Of a DNA stretch of 64,000 nt, positions 1 to 9,866 are shown in pieces. The stretch is from Aureimonas endophytica (GTDB taxonomy: Bacteria; Pseudomonadota; Alphaproteobacteria; Rhizobiales; Rhizobiaceae). The stretch lies in assembly GCF_014642635.1 (NCBI RefSeq), contig NZ_BMIQ01000001.1, forward strand, positions 124,001 to 188,000, in the 5' to 3' direction. Below the pieces are notes generated by a model. That model ran no database searches, had not been told where the DNA came from, and saw only the letters and a list, made by a program, of their open reading frames with translations. Both the position numbers and the translations under genes were made by a program. The first letter of the stretch is position 1. Each line of letters begins with the position of its first letter.

Positions 1-1899
1 GCCATCGGCCCAGTTCTTCTGATCGAACTCGACGCCGGCCGGCGTGATCCACGCGAGGTCCTTCACGCCCAGTTCCTCGTCGTAGCCGCCGGTGAGGAAC
101 TGACCGCGCCGGAGCATCGGCAGCGACTGGCGGAGCAGGATCAGCTTCTGGACGAATTCCGCCAGATCGCGGCTCTCGTCCGTCACCTCCCAGTCGACCC
201 AGCCGATCTCGTTGTCCTGCGCATAGGCGTTGTTGTTGCCGCCCTGCGTGCGGGCGAACTCGTCGCCGGCCAGGATCATCGGCGTGCCGCGCGAGAAGAG
301 CAGCGTCGCGAAGAAGTTGCGCAGCTGCCGGTAGCGGATCTCGGTGATCTCCTCGTCCTCGGTCGGCCCCTCGACGCCGTAATTGTTCGAGAGATTGTGC
401 GAATGGCCGTCGCGATTGTCCTCGCCATTCGCCTCGTTGTGCTTGTCGTTGTAGCAGACGAGGTCGTGCAGCGTGAAACCGTCATGGGCGGTGATGAAGT
501 TCACCGTCGCCCAGGGCTTGCGGCCGCGCCGGTTGAAGATGCCGGCCGAGGCCGTGATCTTGTCGGCGACGGCCGGGATCTTGCCCTCGTCGCCGCGCCA
601 GAAGGAGCGGATCGTGTCGCGATAGCCGTCGTTCCACTCCGCCCAGCCCGGCGGGAAGCGGCCGACCTGATAGCCGCCCGGACCGCAGTCCCAAGGCTCG
701 GCGATGAGCTTCACCGAGGCGAGGAGCGGGTCCTGCATGCAGGCATGGAGGAAGCTCGACTCCTCGTCGAAGCCGTTCGGCTCGCGGGCGAGGATGGTGG
801 CGAGGTCGAAGCGGAAGCCGTCGACGCGGCATTCCTCCGCCCAATAGCGCAGCGAATCCGTCACCATCTGCATCACGCGCGGATGGCTGGTATTCACGGT
901 GTTCCCGGTGCCCGTATCGTTGATGTAGTAGCGCTTCTGGTCGGGCAGCAGGCGATAATAGGTGGCGTTGTCGATGCCCTTGAAGGAGATCGTCGGCCCG
1001 AGCTCGTTGCCCTCGGCCGTGTGGTTGTAGACGACGTCGAGGATCACTTCGAGCCCGGCATGGTGGAACTGCGACACCATCTCCTTGAACTCGCCGATGA
1101 AGGGCGTCGCGCAATAGCGCGGCTCCGGAGCGAAGAAGCCGATCGTGTTGTAGCCCCAGTAGTTCCGCAGGCCCTTCTCGACGAGATAGCTGTCGTCCAC
1201 GAAGGAGTGGATCGGCAGGAACTCGACGGCGGTGACGCCGAGGCTCTTGATATAGCCGATGACGTCGCGGTTCAGCATGCCGAGGAAGGTGCCGCGATGC
1301 TCCTCCGGCACGGCCGGATGGCGCTCGGTGAAGCCCTTCAGATGGGTCTCGTAGAAGATCGTCTGTTCCCAGGGCGTGTTCGGCCGCTTCTCGTCGCCCC
1401 AGGTGAAGGCGGGATCGATGACGCGGCATTTCGGCACGAAGGCGGCGCTGTCGCGCTCGTCGAAGGACAGGTCCTTGTCATTGTGGCCGATCGTGTAGCC
1501 GAAGAGGGCGTGGTCCCACTTCACCTCGCCGATATGCTGCTTGGCATAGGGGTCGAGCAGGAGCTTGTTGGGGTTGAAGCGGTGGCCGTTGTCCGGCTCG
1601 TAGGGGCCGTGGACGCGGTAGCCATAGGTGAGGCCGGGCCGCGCTTCCGGCAGATAGCCGTGGAAGATCTCGTTCGTATATTCCGGCAGCTCGATGCGCT
1701 CGAGTTCCGTCGTGCCCTCCTGGTCGAAGATGCAGAGCTCGACCTTGGTGGCATGGGCGGAAAAGATCGCGAAATTGACGCCGAGCCCATCCCAGGTCGC
1801 GCCGAGCGGAAAGGGGCGGCCTTCCTCGATGCGCGACCGCCGGACCGCCGGCTTGGCGCTGAAGGGCTTCAGGTTGACGGACGGAAGCTGAATGTTCAC
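1..1899 (-). CDS. glgX: Glycogen debranching enzyme GlgX (C-terminus outside window)
   Basis: GH13 isoamylase-type enzyme that cleaves alpha-1,6 branches of phosphorylase-limited glycogen in the cytoplasm. About 633 residues are visible; roughly the last 60 of a typical 690-700 aa GlgX lie beyond position 1. An N-terminal CBM48-like region is followed by the barrel. The four GH13 regions are present: DVVYNH near residue 288, GFRFDLA near 364 (Asp nucleophile), IAEPWD near 399 (acid/base Glu) and FITAHDG near 471. The start is inferred as GTG at 1899 with a GGAG upstream; no ATG fits. No other glycogen gene is in the window, so the glg operon probably continues to the left. Confidence 0.93.
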   Translation of the reverse strand, partial: MNIQLPSVNLKPFSAKPAVRRSRIEEGRPFPLGATWDGLGVNFAIFSAHATKVELCIFDQEGTTELERIELPEYTNEIFHGYLPEARPGLTYGYRVHGPYEPDNGHRFNPNKLLLDPYAKQHIGEVKWDHALFGYTIGHNDKDLSFDERDSAAFVPKCRVIDPAFTWGDEKRPNTPWEQTIFYETHLKGFTERHPAVPEEHRGTFLGMLNRDVIGYIKSLGVTAVEFLPIHSFVDDSYLVEKGLRNYWGYNTIGFFAPEPRYCATPFIGEFKEMVSQFHHAGLEVILDVVYNHTAEGNELGPTISFKGIDNATYYRLLPDQKRYYINDTGTGNTVNTSHPRVMQMVTDSLRYWAEECRVDGFRFDLATILAREPNGFDEESSFLHACMQDPLLASVKLIAEPWDCGPGGYQVGRFPPGWAEWNDGYRDTIRSFWRGDEGKIPAVADKITASAGIFNRRGRKPWATVNFITAHDGFTLHDLVCYNDKHNEANGEDNRDGHSHNLSNNYGVEGPTEDEEITEIRYRQLRNFFATLLFSRGTPMILAGDEFARTQGGNNNAYAQDNEIGWVDWEVTDESRDLAEFVQKLILLRQSLPMLRRGQFLTGGYDEELGVKDLAWITPAGVEFDQKNWADG

Positions 1900-2031
1900 T
1901 GGGGCGGGCTCCGCTCACGAATGGCGAAGCCGAAAGGTTTTTCGTCCTTTATCGTTCCATCGCAGTGAGCAATTCGTCACCCGCAAAGCACGGGCGCGCC
2001 ACCGGATCGCGCCGACTGTTGCTGCGCCGCA

Positions 2032-2457
2032 CTATGTCGCGGCGAGGAAACGCCGGAAGGCCGCCAGCGTTTCCTCGCCGACATGGTGTTCGATCCCTTC
2101 CGCATCCAGTTCCGCGGCCGCCTCGCTGACCCCGATCGCGACCAGGAAGTCGTGAACGAGGCGATGGCGCTCGCGCGCCGCGATCGCCATCCGGCGGCCG
2201 CGCTCGGTGAGGAAGATCGAGCGATAGGGCAGGCTTTCCACCAGCCCGTCGCGCGCGAGGCGCTGGATGGTGCGGGCCACGGTGCCCGGCGACACGCCGA
2301 AGCGATCCGCGAGGTCGGCGGCGCGCGCCTCGCCCTGCTGGTCGATGAGATCGGCGATCATCTCGACATAGTCCTCGGCGAGTTCCTGCTGGTTCGCCTG
2401 CCGCACGCGCGCGAAGCGCTCGGCATCCCGCGCAGGTCGCCGCTCCTCGTCGTCCAT
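2032..2457 (-). CDS. mntR: Manganese-responsive transcriptional regulator MntR (DtxR family)
   Basis: 141 aa DNA-binding metal sensor. The winged helix-turn-helix spans about residues 25-85 ([22 protein letters not shown]), followed by a dimerisation and metal-binding helix region rich in His and Glu ([19 protein letters not shown]). In the family, Mn(II)-loaded MntR represses Mn importers. It is divergent from mntH, and the 125-bp gap between them holds a perfect palindrome suited to be its operator. The length matches proteobacterial MntR. There is no SH3-like C-terminal domain, so it is MntR-like rather than IdeR-like. Confidence 0.9.
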   Translation of the reverse strand: MDDEERRPARDAERFARVRQANQQELAEDYVEMIADLIDQQGEARAADLADRFGVSPGTVARTIQRLARDGLVESLPYRSIFLTERGRRMAIAARERHRLVHDFLVAIGVSEAAAELDAEGIEHHVGEETLAAFRRFLAAT

Positions 2458-2517
2458 CCGCTTCGTCGCATCCGCTTCGATCGCGCGTTCCTAGCGGATC
2501 GCTTCGCTTCGAGCAAA

Positions 2518-2535
2518 GTTTGTCACTGGACAAAC
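2518..2535. promoter_or_regulatory. Perfect palindrome in the mntR-mntH gap, probable MntR operator
   Basis: GTTTGTCACTGGACAAAC has two perfect 7-bp arms around a 4-bp centre. It lies 48 bp upstream of the mntH ATG and 60 bp upstream of the divergent mntR ATG, so one site could control both genes. Assignment to MntR rests on position and symmetry, not on a measured site. Confidence 0.65.
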
Positions 2536-2582
2536 CTTATGCCGAGCGCCATTCTTTTGCGGCGAGGGTGAGGGATCGAGCG

Positions 2583-3929
2583 ATGACGCAAGCGGTGGAG
2601 ACCTGTTCCGAGGCCGACGGCTGGCGCCGGTCGGGAGGCGAGGGGTCGCTTCTCGACGTGCATCGCACGATCGCCGTCGCCAAGGACGGCCCGCCCTGGC
2701 GCAAGGCCTTCGCCTTTCTGGGGCCCGGCTATCTCGTCGCGGTCGGCTACATGGACCCCGGCAACTGGGCGACCTCGATCGCCGGCGGCTCGGCCTTCGG
2801 CTACACGCTCCTGTCGATCGCGCTTCTGTCGAACATCATGGCGATCGTCCTGCAATCGCTCTGCGCCCGGCTCGCCATCGGCTCCGGCCGCGACCTCGCC
2901 CAGGCCTGCCGCGACGCCTATCCGCGCTTCGTGTCCTATCCGCTCTGGTTCCTGGCCGAGATCGCCATCGTCGCGACCGACATCGCCGAGGTCGTCGGCA
3001 CCGCCATCGGCCTCAATCTCATCTTCGGCCTGCCGCTGGAGATCGGCGTGATCCTCACCGCCGTCGACGTGTTCCTGATCCTTTATCTCCAGAAGCTCGG
3101 CTTCCGCTGGGTGGAAGCCTTCATCATGACGCTGCTCGCGGTGATCGCCGTCTGCTTCACGGTGCAGATCGCGCTGGCCGATCCCGACTGGGGCGCGGTG
3201 ATGCGGGGCTTCGCGCCGACGGTCGAGATCGTCCAGAACCCGCAGATGCTCTATCTGGCGCTTGGCATTCTCGGCGCGACCGTGATGCCGCACAATCTCT
3301 ATCTCCATTCCGGCATCGTGCAGACGCGGGCCTATGGCGAGACGCTGGACGAAAAGCGCCAGGCGCTGCGCTTCGCCACCTGGGACTCGACCATCGCGCT
3401 CTGCTTCGCGCTGCTCGTCAACGCCTCGATCCTGATCCTCGCCGCCTCCGCCTTCCACGGCACCGGCCGGACCGAGATCGCCGAGCTCGGCGAGGCGCAT
3501 AGCCTGCTCGCGCCGATCCTCGGGGCCGCGATCGCGCCGACGCTCTTCGGCATCGCGCTGCTCTGCTGCGGCCTCAACTCCACCGTCACGGCGACATTGG
3601 CCGGCCAGATCGTCATGGAAGGCTTCCTTCAGATCAAGATCGCGCCCTGGCTCCGGCGTCTCGTCACCCGTCTCCTCGCCATCATCCCGGCGGCGCTCGT
3701 CACGCTCTGGTATGGCGAAAGCGGCACGGCCGAGCTTCTGGTGCTGACCCAGGTCGTTCTCAGCCTCCAGCTCTCCTTCGCGGTGTTTCCGCTCGTCGCC
3801 TTCACCGCCAGCCGGACGAAGCTCGGAGCCCTCGTCGCGCCGCGCTGGCTGAGCGCGCTGGCCCTGCTGATCGCCTTCGTCATCGCTGGGCTGAACGTCA
3901 AGCTGATCGGCGATTTCCTCTTCGGCTGA
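2583..3929 (+). CDS. mntH: Nramp-family divalent metal transporter MntH
   Basis: 448 aa, eleven-helix inner-membrane proton-coupled Mn(II)/Fe(II) importer. Both Nramp signatures are present: DPGN at residues 58-61 (helix 1 metal site) and MPHNLYLHS near 234 (helix 6 site with the metal-binding Met). The reading frame is open upstream to a TTG at 2520, but that start would lie inside the palindrome. The ATG at 2583 behind a GAGGGTGAGGGA purine stretch is preferred. Divergent to mntR, whose product probably represses it under Mn sufficiency. Confidence 0.93.
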   Translation: MTQAVETCSEADGWRRSGGEGSLLDVHRTIAVAKDGPPWRKAFAFLGPGYLVAVGYMDPGNWATSIAGGSAFGYTLLSIALLSNIMAIVLQSLCARLAIGSGRDLAQACRDAYPRFVSYPLWFLAEIAIVATDIAEVVGTAIGLNLIFGLPLEIGVILTAVDVFLILYLQKLGFRWVEAFIMTLLAVIAVCFTVQIALADPDWGAVMRGFAPTVEIVQNPQMLYLALGILGATVMPHNLYLHSGIVQTRAYGETLDEKRQALRFATWDSTIALCFALLVNASILILAASAFHGTGRTEIAELGEAHSLLAPILGAAIAPTLFGIALLCCGLNSTVTATLAGQIVMEGFLQIKIAPWLRRLVTRLLAIIPAALVTLWYGESGTAELLVLTQVVLSLQLSFAVFPLVAFTASRTKLGALVAPRWLSALALLIAFVIAGLNVKLIGDFLFG

Positions 3930-3966
3930 ATGATTACCGCGAGTTCACTGACACTTCAGCCGAAGA
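3919..3966 (+). terminator. 12-bp inverted repeat spanning the mntH stop, terminator-like
   Basis: TCTTCGGCTGAA at 3919-3930 is exactly complementary to TTCAGCCGAAGA at 3955-3966, with a 24-nt loop. The left arm includes the mntH stop codon. No T-run follows, so it may be a Rho-assisted or processing hairpin rather than a classical intrinsic terminator. Confidence 0.4.
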
Positions 3967-4013
3967 CGGGCTAAGGGAGCCGCCACGAGACGCAGTTCTG
4001 CGGGTGGCGGCCC

Positions 4014-5294
4014 ATGTTCCGATCTTTCTTTCCCAGTCCGAAGCCGTTCTTCCTGTCGGCCATCGGCTGGACGTTGATCTGCGTCCTCGCCTGGTACGGC
4101 GCGATCCGCGATCTCGGCGCGAGTCTCGGCTTCGGCGCGCCGGCGGAGGGCGCCGAATCCTTCATCGGCGTCTCGCTGTTCTGGTCGGGACCGTTCCTCT
4201 GGTTCTACCTCTATTTCGGCGTCGCCGTCGGGCTCTTCCATGCCTTCTGGCGCGTCTATGCGCCTCACCCCTGGGCGCGATGGTCGGTGCTCGGCTCGGC
4301 GCTCATCCTCTTCGTCACCTATTTCCAGGTGCAGGTCAGCGTCGCGATCAACGACTGGTACGGGCCCTTCTACAATCTCATCCAGGCAGCCGTGTCGAAG
4401 AGCGGCGAGGTGACGCTCGGCCAGCTCTATGCCCAGATCGCGACCTTTCTCGAGATCGCGCTGGTCGCCGTGGCGATCGGCGCGCTGACGCGCTTCTTCG
4501 TCAGCCACTTCATCTTCCGGTGGCGCACGGCGATGAACGACTATTACATGGCCTATTGGGAGAAGCTGCGCAGCGTCGAGGGCGCCTCGCAACGCGTGCA
4601 GGAAGACACGATGCGCTTCTCCACCACTATGGAGACGCTCGGCGTCAGCCTGATCGACGCGGTGATGACGCTGATCGCCTTCCTGCCGGTGCTGATGCGC
4701 CTGTCGGAAAACGTCACCGAACTGCCGATCCTCGGCGCGGTGCCGCATCCGCTCGTCTCGGCGGCGCTGCTTTGGGCCGCCTTCGGCACCGCCTTCCTGG
4801 CGCTTGTCGGCTTCAAGCTGCCGGGGCTGGAATTCAAGAACCAGCGCGTCGAGGCCGCCTATCGCAAGGAACTCGTCTATGGCGAGGACGATCCGCGCGC
4901 CGCCCAGCCGCCGACCGTGGCGGCGCTCTTCCACAATGTCCGGCAGAACTATTTCCGCCTCTACTTCCACTATGTCTATTTCAACATCGCGCGGATCGGT
5001 TATCTCCAGATCGACAACGTCTTTCCCTATCTGGTTCTCGGCCCGGCGATCGTCGCCGGCAGCATCACGCTCGGCACGCTGAACCAGATCACCGGCGCCT
5101 TCGACCAGGTGCGCGGCTCCTTCCAGTATCTCGTCAATTCCTGGCCGACGATCGTGGAGCTCCTGTCGATCCACAAGCGCCTGCGCGGCTTCGAGGCGAC
5201 GATCAAGGGCGAGCCGCTGCCGGTGATCGACCAGCAATATCGCGATCGCGTCGCGGCCGGCGCCAGCTTGGCTGAGGCGACCCGGACGCATTGA
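4014..5294 (+). CDS. bacA: BacA/SbmA-type peptide antibiotic transporter
   Basis: 426 aa inner-membrane protein of the SbmA/BacA family, which imports proline-rich and NCR-type peptides by proton motive force. Several hydrophobic segments are visible (about 13-30, 55-80, 92-115, 143-165, 210-240, 250-270). Family-typical stretches include [17 protein letters not shown] and a C-terminal [20 protein letters not shown]. There is no ABC ATPase domain, which separates it from the longer BclA type. In rhizobia and Brucella, BacA loss affects the VLCFA of lipid A; the VLCFA locus lies 30 kb away in this window. Confidence 0.93.
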   Translation: MFRSFFPSPKPFFLSAIGWTLICVLAWYGAIRDLGASLGFGAPAEGAESFIGVSLFWSGPFLWFYLYFGVAVGLFHAFWRVYAPHPWARWSVLGSALILFVTYFQVQVSVAINDWYGPFYNLIQAAVSKSGEVTLGQLYAQIATFLEIALVAVAIGALTRFFVSHFIFRWRTAMNDYYMAYWEKLRSVEGASQRVQEDTMRFSTTMETLGVSLIDAVMTLIAFLPVLMRLSENVTELPILGAVPHPLVSAALLWAAFGTAFLALVGFKLPGLEFKNQRVEAAYRKELVYGEDDPRAAQPPTVAALFHNVRQNYFRLYFHYVYFNIARIGYLQIDNVFPYLVLGPAIVAGSITLGTLNQITGAFDQVRGSFQYLVNSWPTIVELLSIHKRLRGFEATIKGEPLPVIDQQYRDRVAAGASLAEATRTH

Positions 5295-5511
5295 GGCCTT
5301 GAGGCGCCGATGTCCGGCGGCTTCGGCAGCCGGCTTCGCATTCGCGGCAGAGAGTTTTTGCGTCGAGCGAGACGGGGGCGTAAGGGAGGCTTCGCGCCAT
5401 CGCCGCCTCGCGGTCCTCCCGGCGTCGCATCCTCCCAGCGGAAACGCATCGTTCCGCATTCCCGCGGCTGGGCCGGGCAGGGCCCGGACAGCCCCATCGC
5501 AGACGACTGAC

Positions 5512-6930
5512 ATGCAAGACGGTCTTCCCCAACCGCAGCGCTCCTTCGCTTTCGCGACGGTGGCGCTCGCGCTTTTCGTGGCGGTTCTCGACAGCGCCGT
5601 GGCCAATATCGCACTGCCGCCCATCACCCGCGAGCTGAACATCCGCCCGGTGGACGCGATCTGGGTGGTGAACGCCTATCAGCTCGCCGTCACCATGGTG
5701 CTCCTGCCGCTCGCCAGCCTCGGCGAGATCGTCGGCTACCGGCGCGTCTATCTCGGCGGGCTCGGCCTCTTCACGCTGGCCTCGCTCGGCTGCGCGCTCT
5801 CCGATTCCCTGCCCGCGCTCGTCGCGGCGCGCGCGCTCCAGGGCCTCGGCGCGGCCGGAGTGATGAGCATCAACATCGCGCTCGTCCGCTTCATCTTTCC
5901 CCATGCCATGATCGGCCGGGCCGTCGGCTATGTCGCCATGATGGTCGGAGTGTCCTCGGCCGCCGGCCCCTCGATCGCCGGCGCGATCCTCGCCGTCGCG
6001 CCCTGGCAGGCCCTGTTCCTGATCAACCTGCCGATCGGCCTTCTGGCGCTCGTCGTCGGCGCGATGACCCTGCCGGCGACACCGCGCGCCAAGCGCCGCT
6101 TCGATCTCGTCAGCGCCGTGCTCAGCGCCGCGACCTTCGGCCTCGCGATCTCGGGCGTCAACGGGCTCGGCCATTCGGAGGGCCTGGCGATCGCGGTTGG
6201 CCAGATCGCCGCCGGCATCGTGATCGGCATCGTCTTCGTGCGGCACCAGCTGCGCCAGCCGGCGCCGATGCTGCCGGTCGACCTTCTGCGCCTGCCGATC
6301 TTCGCGCTGTCGGCCGTCACTTCCGTCTGTTCCTTCAGCGCGCAGGCCATGGCCTTCGTCTCGCTGCCCTTCTTCCTCCATGACGGTCTCGGCCGTTCCG
6401 CTTCCGAGACCGGGCTTCTGATGACGCCCTGGCCGATCGCGACCGCGACCGCCGCCTTCATCACCGGGCGGCTCGCCGATCGCTTCGATCCGGCGAAGCT
6501 CTGCGCGGTCGGGCTGGCGCTGTTCTCGGCCGGCCTCGTCTCGCTGGCGCTCCTACCGGCGGCGCCGAGCGATGCCGATCTCATCTGGCGGCTCGTCCTC
6601 GCCGGCTTCGGCTTCGGCGTGTTCCAGACGCCGAACAACAAGGTGCTGATCACCAGCGCGCCGCGCGAGCGCAGCGGCGGGGCGAGCGGCATCCAGTCCA
6701 GCGCCCGGCTCGTCGGCCAGTCGATGGGCGTCGCGGTGCTGGCGGTGATCTTCGGCCTGCTGCCGGACTATCGCACGGAAGCCGCGCTCTGGCTCGCCGC
6801 CGCGCTGGCTGCCGCCGGGGTGTTGCCGAGCTGGCTGCGCCGGACCGACCGCCGGCGCGGGGCCGGCAACGGTCCGGAAGAGGGCGCAGAGCTTCCGGCG
6901 GGGTCCGCCTCAGCCGGCGACGCCGCGTGA
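5512..6930 (+). CDS. MFS drug exporter, DHA2 (14-helix) type
   Basis: 472 aa. About 14 hydrophobic segments, with family motifs: the first-helix VAVLDSAVANIALPPI (motif D1-like LDxTVxNVALP), GEIVGYRRVYLGG (motif A-like loop) and a motif C-like GPSIAGAIL in helix 5. Such proteins are proton-driven multidrug exporters of the EmrB/QacA type; the substrate cannot be told from sequence. The ATG at 5512 follows a 217-bp gap after bacA. The frame is open further upstream but without a convincing start. No MFP partner (EmrA) is adjacent. Confidence 0.85.
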   Translation: MQDGLPQPQRSFAFATVALALFVAVLDSAVANIALPPITRELNIRPVDAIWVVNAYQLAVTMVLLPLASLGEIVGYRRVYLGGLGLFTLASLGCALSDSLPALVAARALQGLGAAGVMSINIALVRFIFPHAMIGRAVGYVAMMVGVSSAAGPSIAGAILAVAPWQALFLINLPIGLLALVVGAMTLPATPRAKRRFDLVSAVLSAATFGLAISGVNGLGHSEGLAIAVGQIAAGIVIGIVFVRHQLRQPAPMLPVDLLRLPIFALSAVTSVCSFSAQAMAFVSLPFFLHDGLGRSASETGLLMTPWPIATATAAFITGRLADRFDPAKLCAVGLALFSAGLVSLALLPAAPSDADLIWRLVLAGFGFGVFQTPNNKVLITSAPRERSGGASGIQSSARLVGQSMGVAVLAVIFGLLPDYRTEAALWLAAALAAAGVLPSWLRRTDRRRGAGNGPEEGAELPAGSASAGDAA

Positions 6931-7137
6931 CGGCGCCTTGCCGCGCACCGGCGCGCAGTTGAACCACGCGGAACGGACCGTCTTGCCGCTCTTCGACTTC
7001 GTGGTCAGCGCAAGGTCCACGAGTTCCGCGCCCTGTTCCTGGCACAGCCGATTGTCGCGAAACAGCATCGTCTTCGTTTCGAAGGAATTGTCGCTCGCCT
7101 GAATGTAGAGCGTGAGGATAAAGGCTAGGCTCAACAT
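6910..7137 (-). CDS. Small exported protein of unknown function
   Basis: 75 aa, starting MLSLAFILTLYIQA, a hydrophobic N-terminus that could be a signal peptide or a membrane anchor. It is followed by a short polar domain with two cysteines (RLCQEQG and WFNCAPV) that could form a disulfide outside the cytoplasm. It overlaps the 3' end of the MFS gene by 21 bp in convergent orientation. A longer in-frame start exists at 7197, but 7137 leaves a clean hydrophobic leader. I do not recognise a named family. Confidence 0.6.
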   Translation of the reverse strand: MLSLAFILTLYIQASDNSFETKTMLFRDNRLCQEQGAELVDLALTTKSKSGKTVRSAWFNCAPVRGKAPSRGVAG

Positions 7138-7209
7138 CGGCGCTCCCGTCGCGACGCAGGGAAAGCTAGCGCATCGGCGACGAAGAGCCAAAGCCAATCA
7201 GGAATCTGA

Positions 7210-8400
7210 CTAACGGGCATCTGCAGGTTGCATGAACGGCTGACTGTCGGCGATCTGGAATTCCTGAAACCGCTCCAGCGCCGCGTCGACCGCCGCCTTC
7301 GTCTCGGCGGCGGGCGTCTCGAGCCATGTCGCCTTCTGGATGAGAAGCCTGCGCGCCGTCCGGTCGGTCTTCAGGTCGAACACGGCGGCGACGCGGTCGC
7401 CGACGAGGATCGGCAGGGCGAAATAGCCGAAGAGCCGCTTCTCCTTCGGCACATAGGCTTCGAACCGGTGCTCGTAGCCGAAGAAGAGGGATAGGCGCTT
7501 GCGTTGGATGATCAGCGGATCGAAGGGCGAGAGGATATGGACGGGCTCGGCGTCCGGCGCGGCCGTATCCTCCAGCGTCTCGGGTGTCGCCCAATGTTCG
7601 ACGCGGCCGGCGCCTTCGACGGCCACCGGCACGAGACGGCCGCGCCGCAGCCGCGCCTCGATCCGCGCGCGCACCGCCGGCTTGCGGCTCGGGGCGAGAT
7701 GGCAGATTGAATCGAGGCTGACGAGACCCTGCGCCCGTAGCGCCCGGTCGAGCCAGTAGTCGAGGATCTGCGTCTCGGTCGCCGGGCGCGGACGCGCCTC
7801 CCAGGCGAAATGCCGATCCGTCGCCTCATAGGTCTTCAGCATGCCGGCGCGCGCGCTGACCGTCAGCGCGCCGGTGAAGAAGGCGAGTTGCAAGGCGCGC
7901 TTCGACGGCTTGCGGCTCGCCCAGGCATGGTCCTTCTCGACGAGGACGTCGTCCTCGATGTCGCGGATGGTCAGCGGTCCGCCCTCGCGTACGAGCCGCA
8001 TCACCTTGGCGAGATCCTTGGCGGTGACGGAGGCGAACCAGGCCTGCGGATTGGCGCGGTGGCGCCGCATGTCGGGCAGGAAGAAGCGGAAGTCCTCGGA
8101 GGGGATATAGGCGAGGGCGTGGGTCCAATATTCGAAGAGGCTGCGATCGATGCTCTGCGCCTGATGCAGATGCTCGCGCCGATAGGTCGGAATGCGGCTC
8201 CAGAGGATATGGTGGTGCGAGCGTTCGATAACGTTGATCGTGTCGATCTGCACATAACCGAGATGCCGGACGGCGGCCGGCACCGCCTCAGGCCCGGCGC
8301 CGAAGGGCGCGGTCTCGTCCAGCCGCTGCGCGCGCAGCCAGAGACGCCGCGCCAGGGCGCCCGGGATCGGGTAGGGGGACAGCGAAGACGGGCGGGGCAT
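7210..8400 (-). CDS. YcaQ/AlkX-type winged-helix DNA glycosylase (HTH_42 family)
   Basis: 396 aa. Members of this family (E. coli YcaQ/AlkX, Streptomyces AlkZ) excise alkylated bases, including interstrand crosslinks. The sequence carries the catalytic QxD motif as QID at residues 51-53 (GYVQIDTINVIERSHHHILW). Later come the conserved stretch LSPFDPLIIQRKRLSLFFGYEHR and the C-terminal core RLFGYFALPIL. The length matches the family. It is a stand-alone gene convergent to the MFS gene and divergent from the DedA gene. The symbol is left open because AlkX and AlkZ subfamilies differ in the motif (QxD versus QxQ); QxD favours AlkX. Confidence 0.85.
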   Translation of the reverse strand: MPRPSSLSPYPIPGALARRLWLRAQRLDETAPFGAGPEAVPAAVRHLGYVQIDTINVIERSHHHILWSRIPTYRREHLHQAQSIDRSLFEYWTHALAYIPSEDFRFFLPDMRRHRANPQAWFASVTAKDLAKVMRLVREGGPLTIRDIEDDVLVEKDHAWASRKPSKRALQLAFFTGALTVSARAGMLKTYEATDRHFAWEARPRPATETQILDYWLDRALRAQGLVSLDSICHLAPSRKPAVRARIEARLRRGRLVPVAVEGAGRVEHWATPETLEDTAAPDAEPVHILSPFDPLIIQRKRLSLFFGYEHRFEAYVPKEKRLFGYFALPILVGDRVAAVFDLKTDRTARRLLIQKATWLETPAAETKAAVDAALERFQEFQIADSQPFMQPADAR

Positions 8401-8651
8401 GGGCGGCGGCGGGGTTCCTCGCGCGTCCGGCCGCGACCGGAGCGCGCCGACGACCCTAGCGAGCCATGTCGATCCTGGCGAGGCGGCGACGGAATTTTCG
8501 CGCTCTTGCGCTCAAGTTTCGATCAAATCTCGGACAGTCACGAGATTCTCGCTTTTATTGCATAGGTTCTCGATCATTAGTGCAAGGGAGGCGTCCGCTT
8601 TCCCGCGCCGATCCATCGTCGTCATACCGCCAGCTTGCCTCACGGGTCTTC

Positions 8652-9314
8652 ATGAGCACCTTCCTTGCCCATCTCTCCCAGGTCATCGAGACCCACCAAG
8701 CCTGGACCGTGCCGATCATCATGCTGATCTCGCTCGGTGAATCGCTCGTGCTGGTCGGCCTCTTCATTCCGGCGACCGCCGTGATGCTGCTGATCGGAGG
8801 GCTTGTCGGCTCGGGCGTCATCGGTCCGGTTCCGGTGCTCGTCGGCGCGATCGTCGGCGCGGTGCTCGGCGACATCGTTTCCTACGTGCTCGGCCGCTGG
8901 CTCGGCCCCGGCATCGTCCACCGTCCGCCGCTGCGGCGCTATCGTCACGCGGTGGCGAAGACGCGCCTGTTCTTTCGCAAATATGGTTTCGCCGCCGTGC
9001 TCATCGGCCGCTTCCTCGGCCCCATCCGCTCCACCGTGCCGCTCGTCGCCGGCATGATGGCCATGGACCAGACGCGCTTCCAGATCGCCAACGTCCTTTC
9101 CGCCGTTCTCTGGGCGCCGGTGATGCTGGCGCCGGGCTGGCTGGCGGCGCGCGGCGTCGCCGAACTCGACAGCCTGGGCGGCGAACACATGATCGGCCTT
9201 CTCGCCCTGGTGCTCGTCGCGACGGGCATCGGCACGGTCGCCTTCGCGCGCCAGCTCGGCCGGCGCGATCGCACGCGGCGCGGCCGGACCTTGAGCGCGG
9301 CGGCGCGGCCCTGA
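8652..9314 (+). CDS. DedA-family (VTT domain) membrane protein
   Basis: 220 aa inner-membrane protein. DedA proteins are thought to recycle lipid carriers such as undecaprenyl phosphate or phospholipids across the membrane. Visible are the acidic ISLGESLVLVGLFIPAT at about 20-36, the reentrant-loop regions, and IGRFLGPIRSTVPLVAGMM, the family's FxRxxPxxR-like basic motif. The frame is open back to 8466, but the ATG at 8652 gives a normal DedA length. The 250-bp gap upstream is comparatively AT-rich and probably holds the promoter. Confidence 0.85.
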   Translation: MSTFLAHLSQVIETHQAWTVPIIMLISLGESLVLVGLFIPATAVMLLIGGLVGSGVIGPVPVLVGAIVGAVLGDIVSYVLGRWLGPGIVHRPPLRRYRHAVAKTRLFFRKYGFAAVLIGRFLGPIRSTVPLVAGMMAMDQTRFQIANVLSAVLWAPVMLAPGWLAARGVAELDSLGGEHMIGLLALVLVATGIGTVAFARQLGRRDRTRRGRTLSAAARP

Positions 9315-9377
9315 ACCCGGCCCGGGGCGATTGACAGCGCCGGGCGAAGGGTCTTCGCTCCCCTGAGGAGGGATGCG

Positions 9378-9866
9378 ATGAGCCACGATGACGACCACGA
9401 AACGCCGCGCTGGAAACATGACGGCGTTCAGGTAATTCCCGGCGACCGGCTCGACAGCAACACGCCGCAGACGCCCGGCATGTTCCGGCAGGCGGCGATC
9501 GACCGGGCGCGGGCGGGCGCCCAGAAGATCTGGGCCGGTACGGTCACGATCCAGCCGGATGCCAAGACCGGCGTTCATCATCACGGCGAATTGGAAAGCG
9601 TGATTTACGTCCTGCGCGGCCGGGCGCGCATGCGCTGGGGCGACCATCTGGAATTCGTCGCCGAGGCGGGACCGGGCGACTTCATCTTCGTGCCGCCCTT
9701 CGTGCCGCATCAGGAGATCAACGCCTTGCCGGACGAGCCGCTCGAATGCGTGCTGGTGCGCTCCGACAACGAGGCGGTGGTGGTGAACATCACGGACATC
9801 GAGCCGGTGGAGCGCCCGGAAACGGTGCATTGGATCGATCCGGTCCATCGCGATCCCGGTTCATGA
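9378..9866 (+). CDS. Single-domain cupin protein
   Basis: 162 aa. Both cupin motifs are complete: the first with His67-His68-His69 and Glu73, the second GDFIFVPPFVPHQEIN with the fourth metal ligand His111. It should bind a divalent metal. The family covers dioxygenases, isomerases and sensors, so the substrate is unknown. The GAGGAGGG Shine-Dalgarno is ideal. The 3' end overlaps the convergent LysR gene by 6 bp. Confidence 0.8.
   Translation: MSHDDDHETPRWKHDGVQVIPGDRLDSNTPQTPGMFRQAAIDRARAGAQKIWAGTVTIQPDAKTGVHHHGELESVIYVLRGRARMRWGDHLEFVAEAGPGDFIFVPPFVPHQEINALPDEPLECVLVRSDNEAVVVNITDIEPVERPETVHWIDPVHRDPGS

Noticed and set aside
5310-5510. 66-aa frame before the MFS gene
   Set aside because: Arg/Pro/Ser-rich, no ribosome site, and the frame has no recognisable features.
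3945-5642. 565-codon minus-strand frame
   Set aside because: Antisense shadow of bacA and the MFS gene, with no family features.
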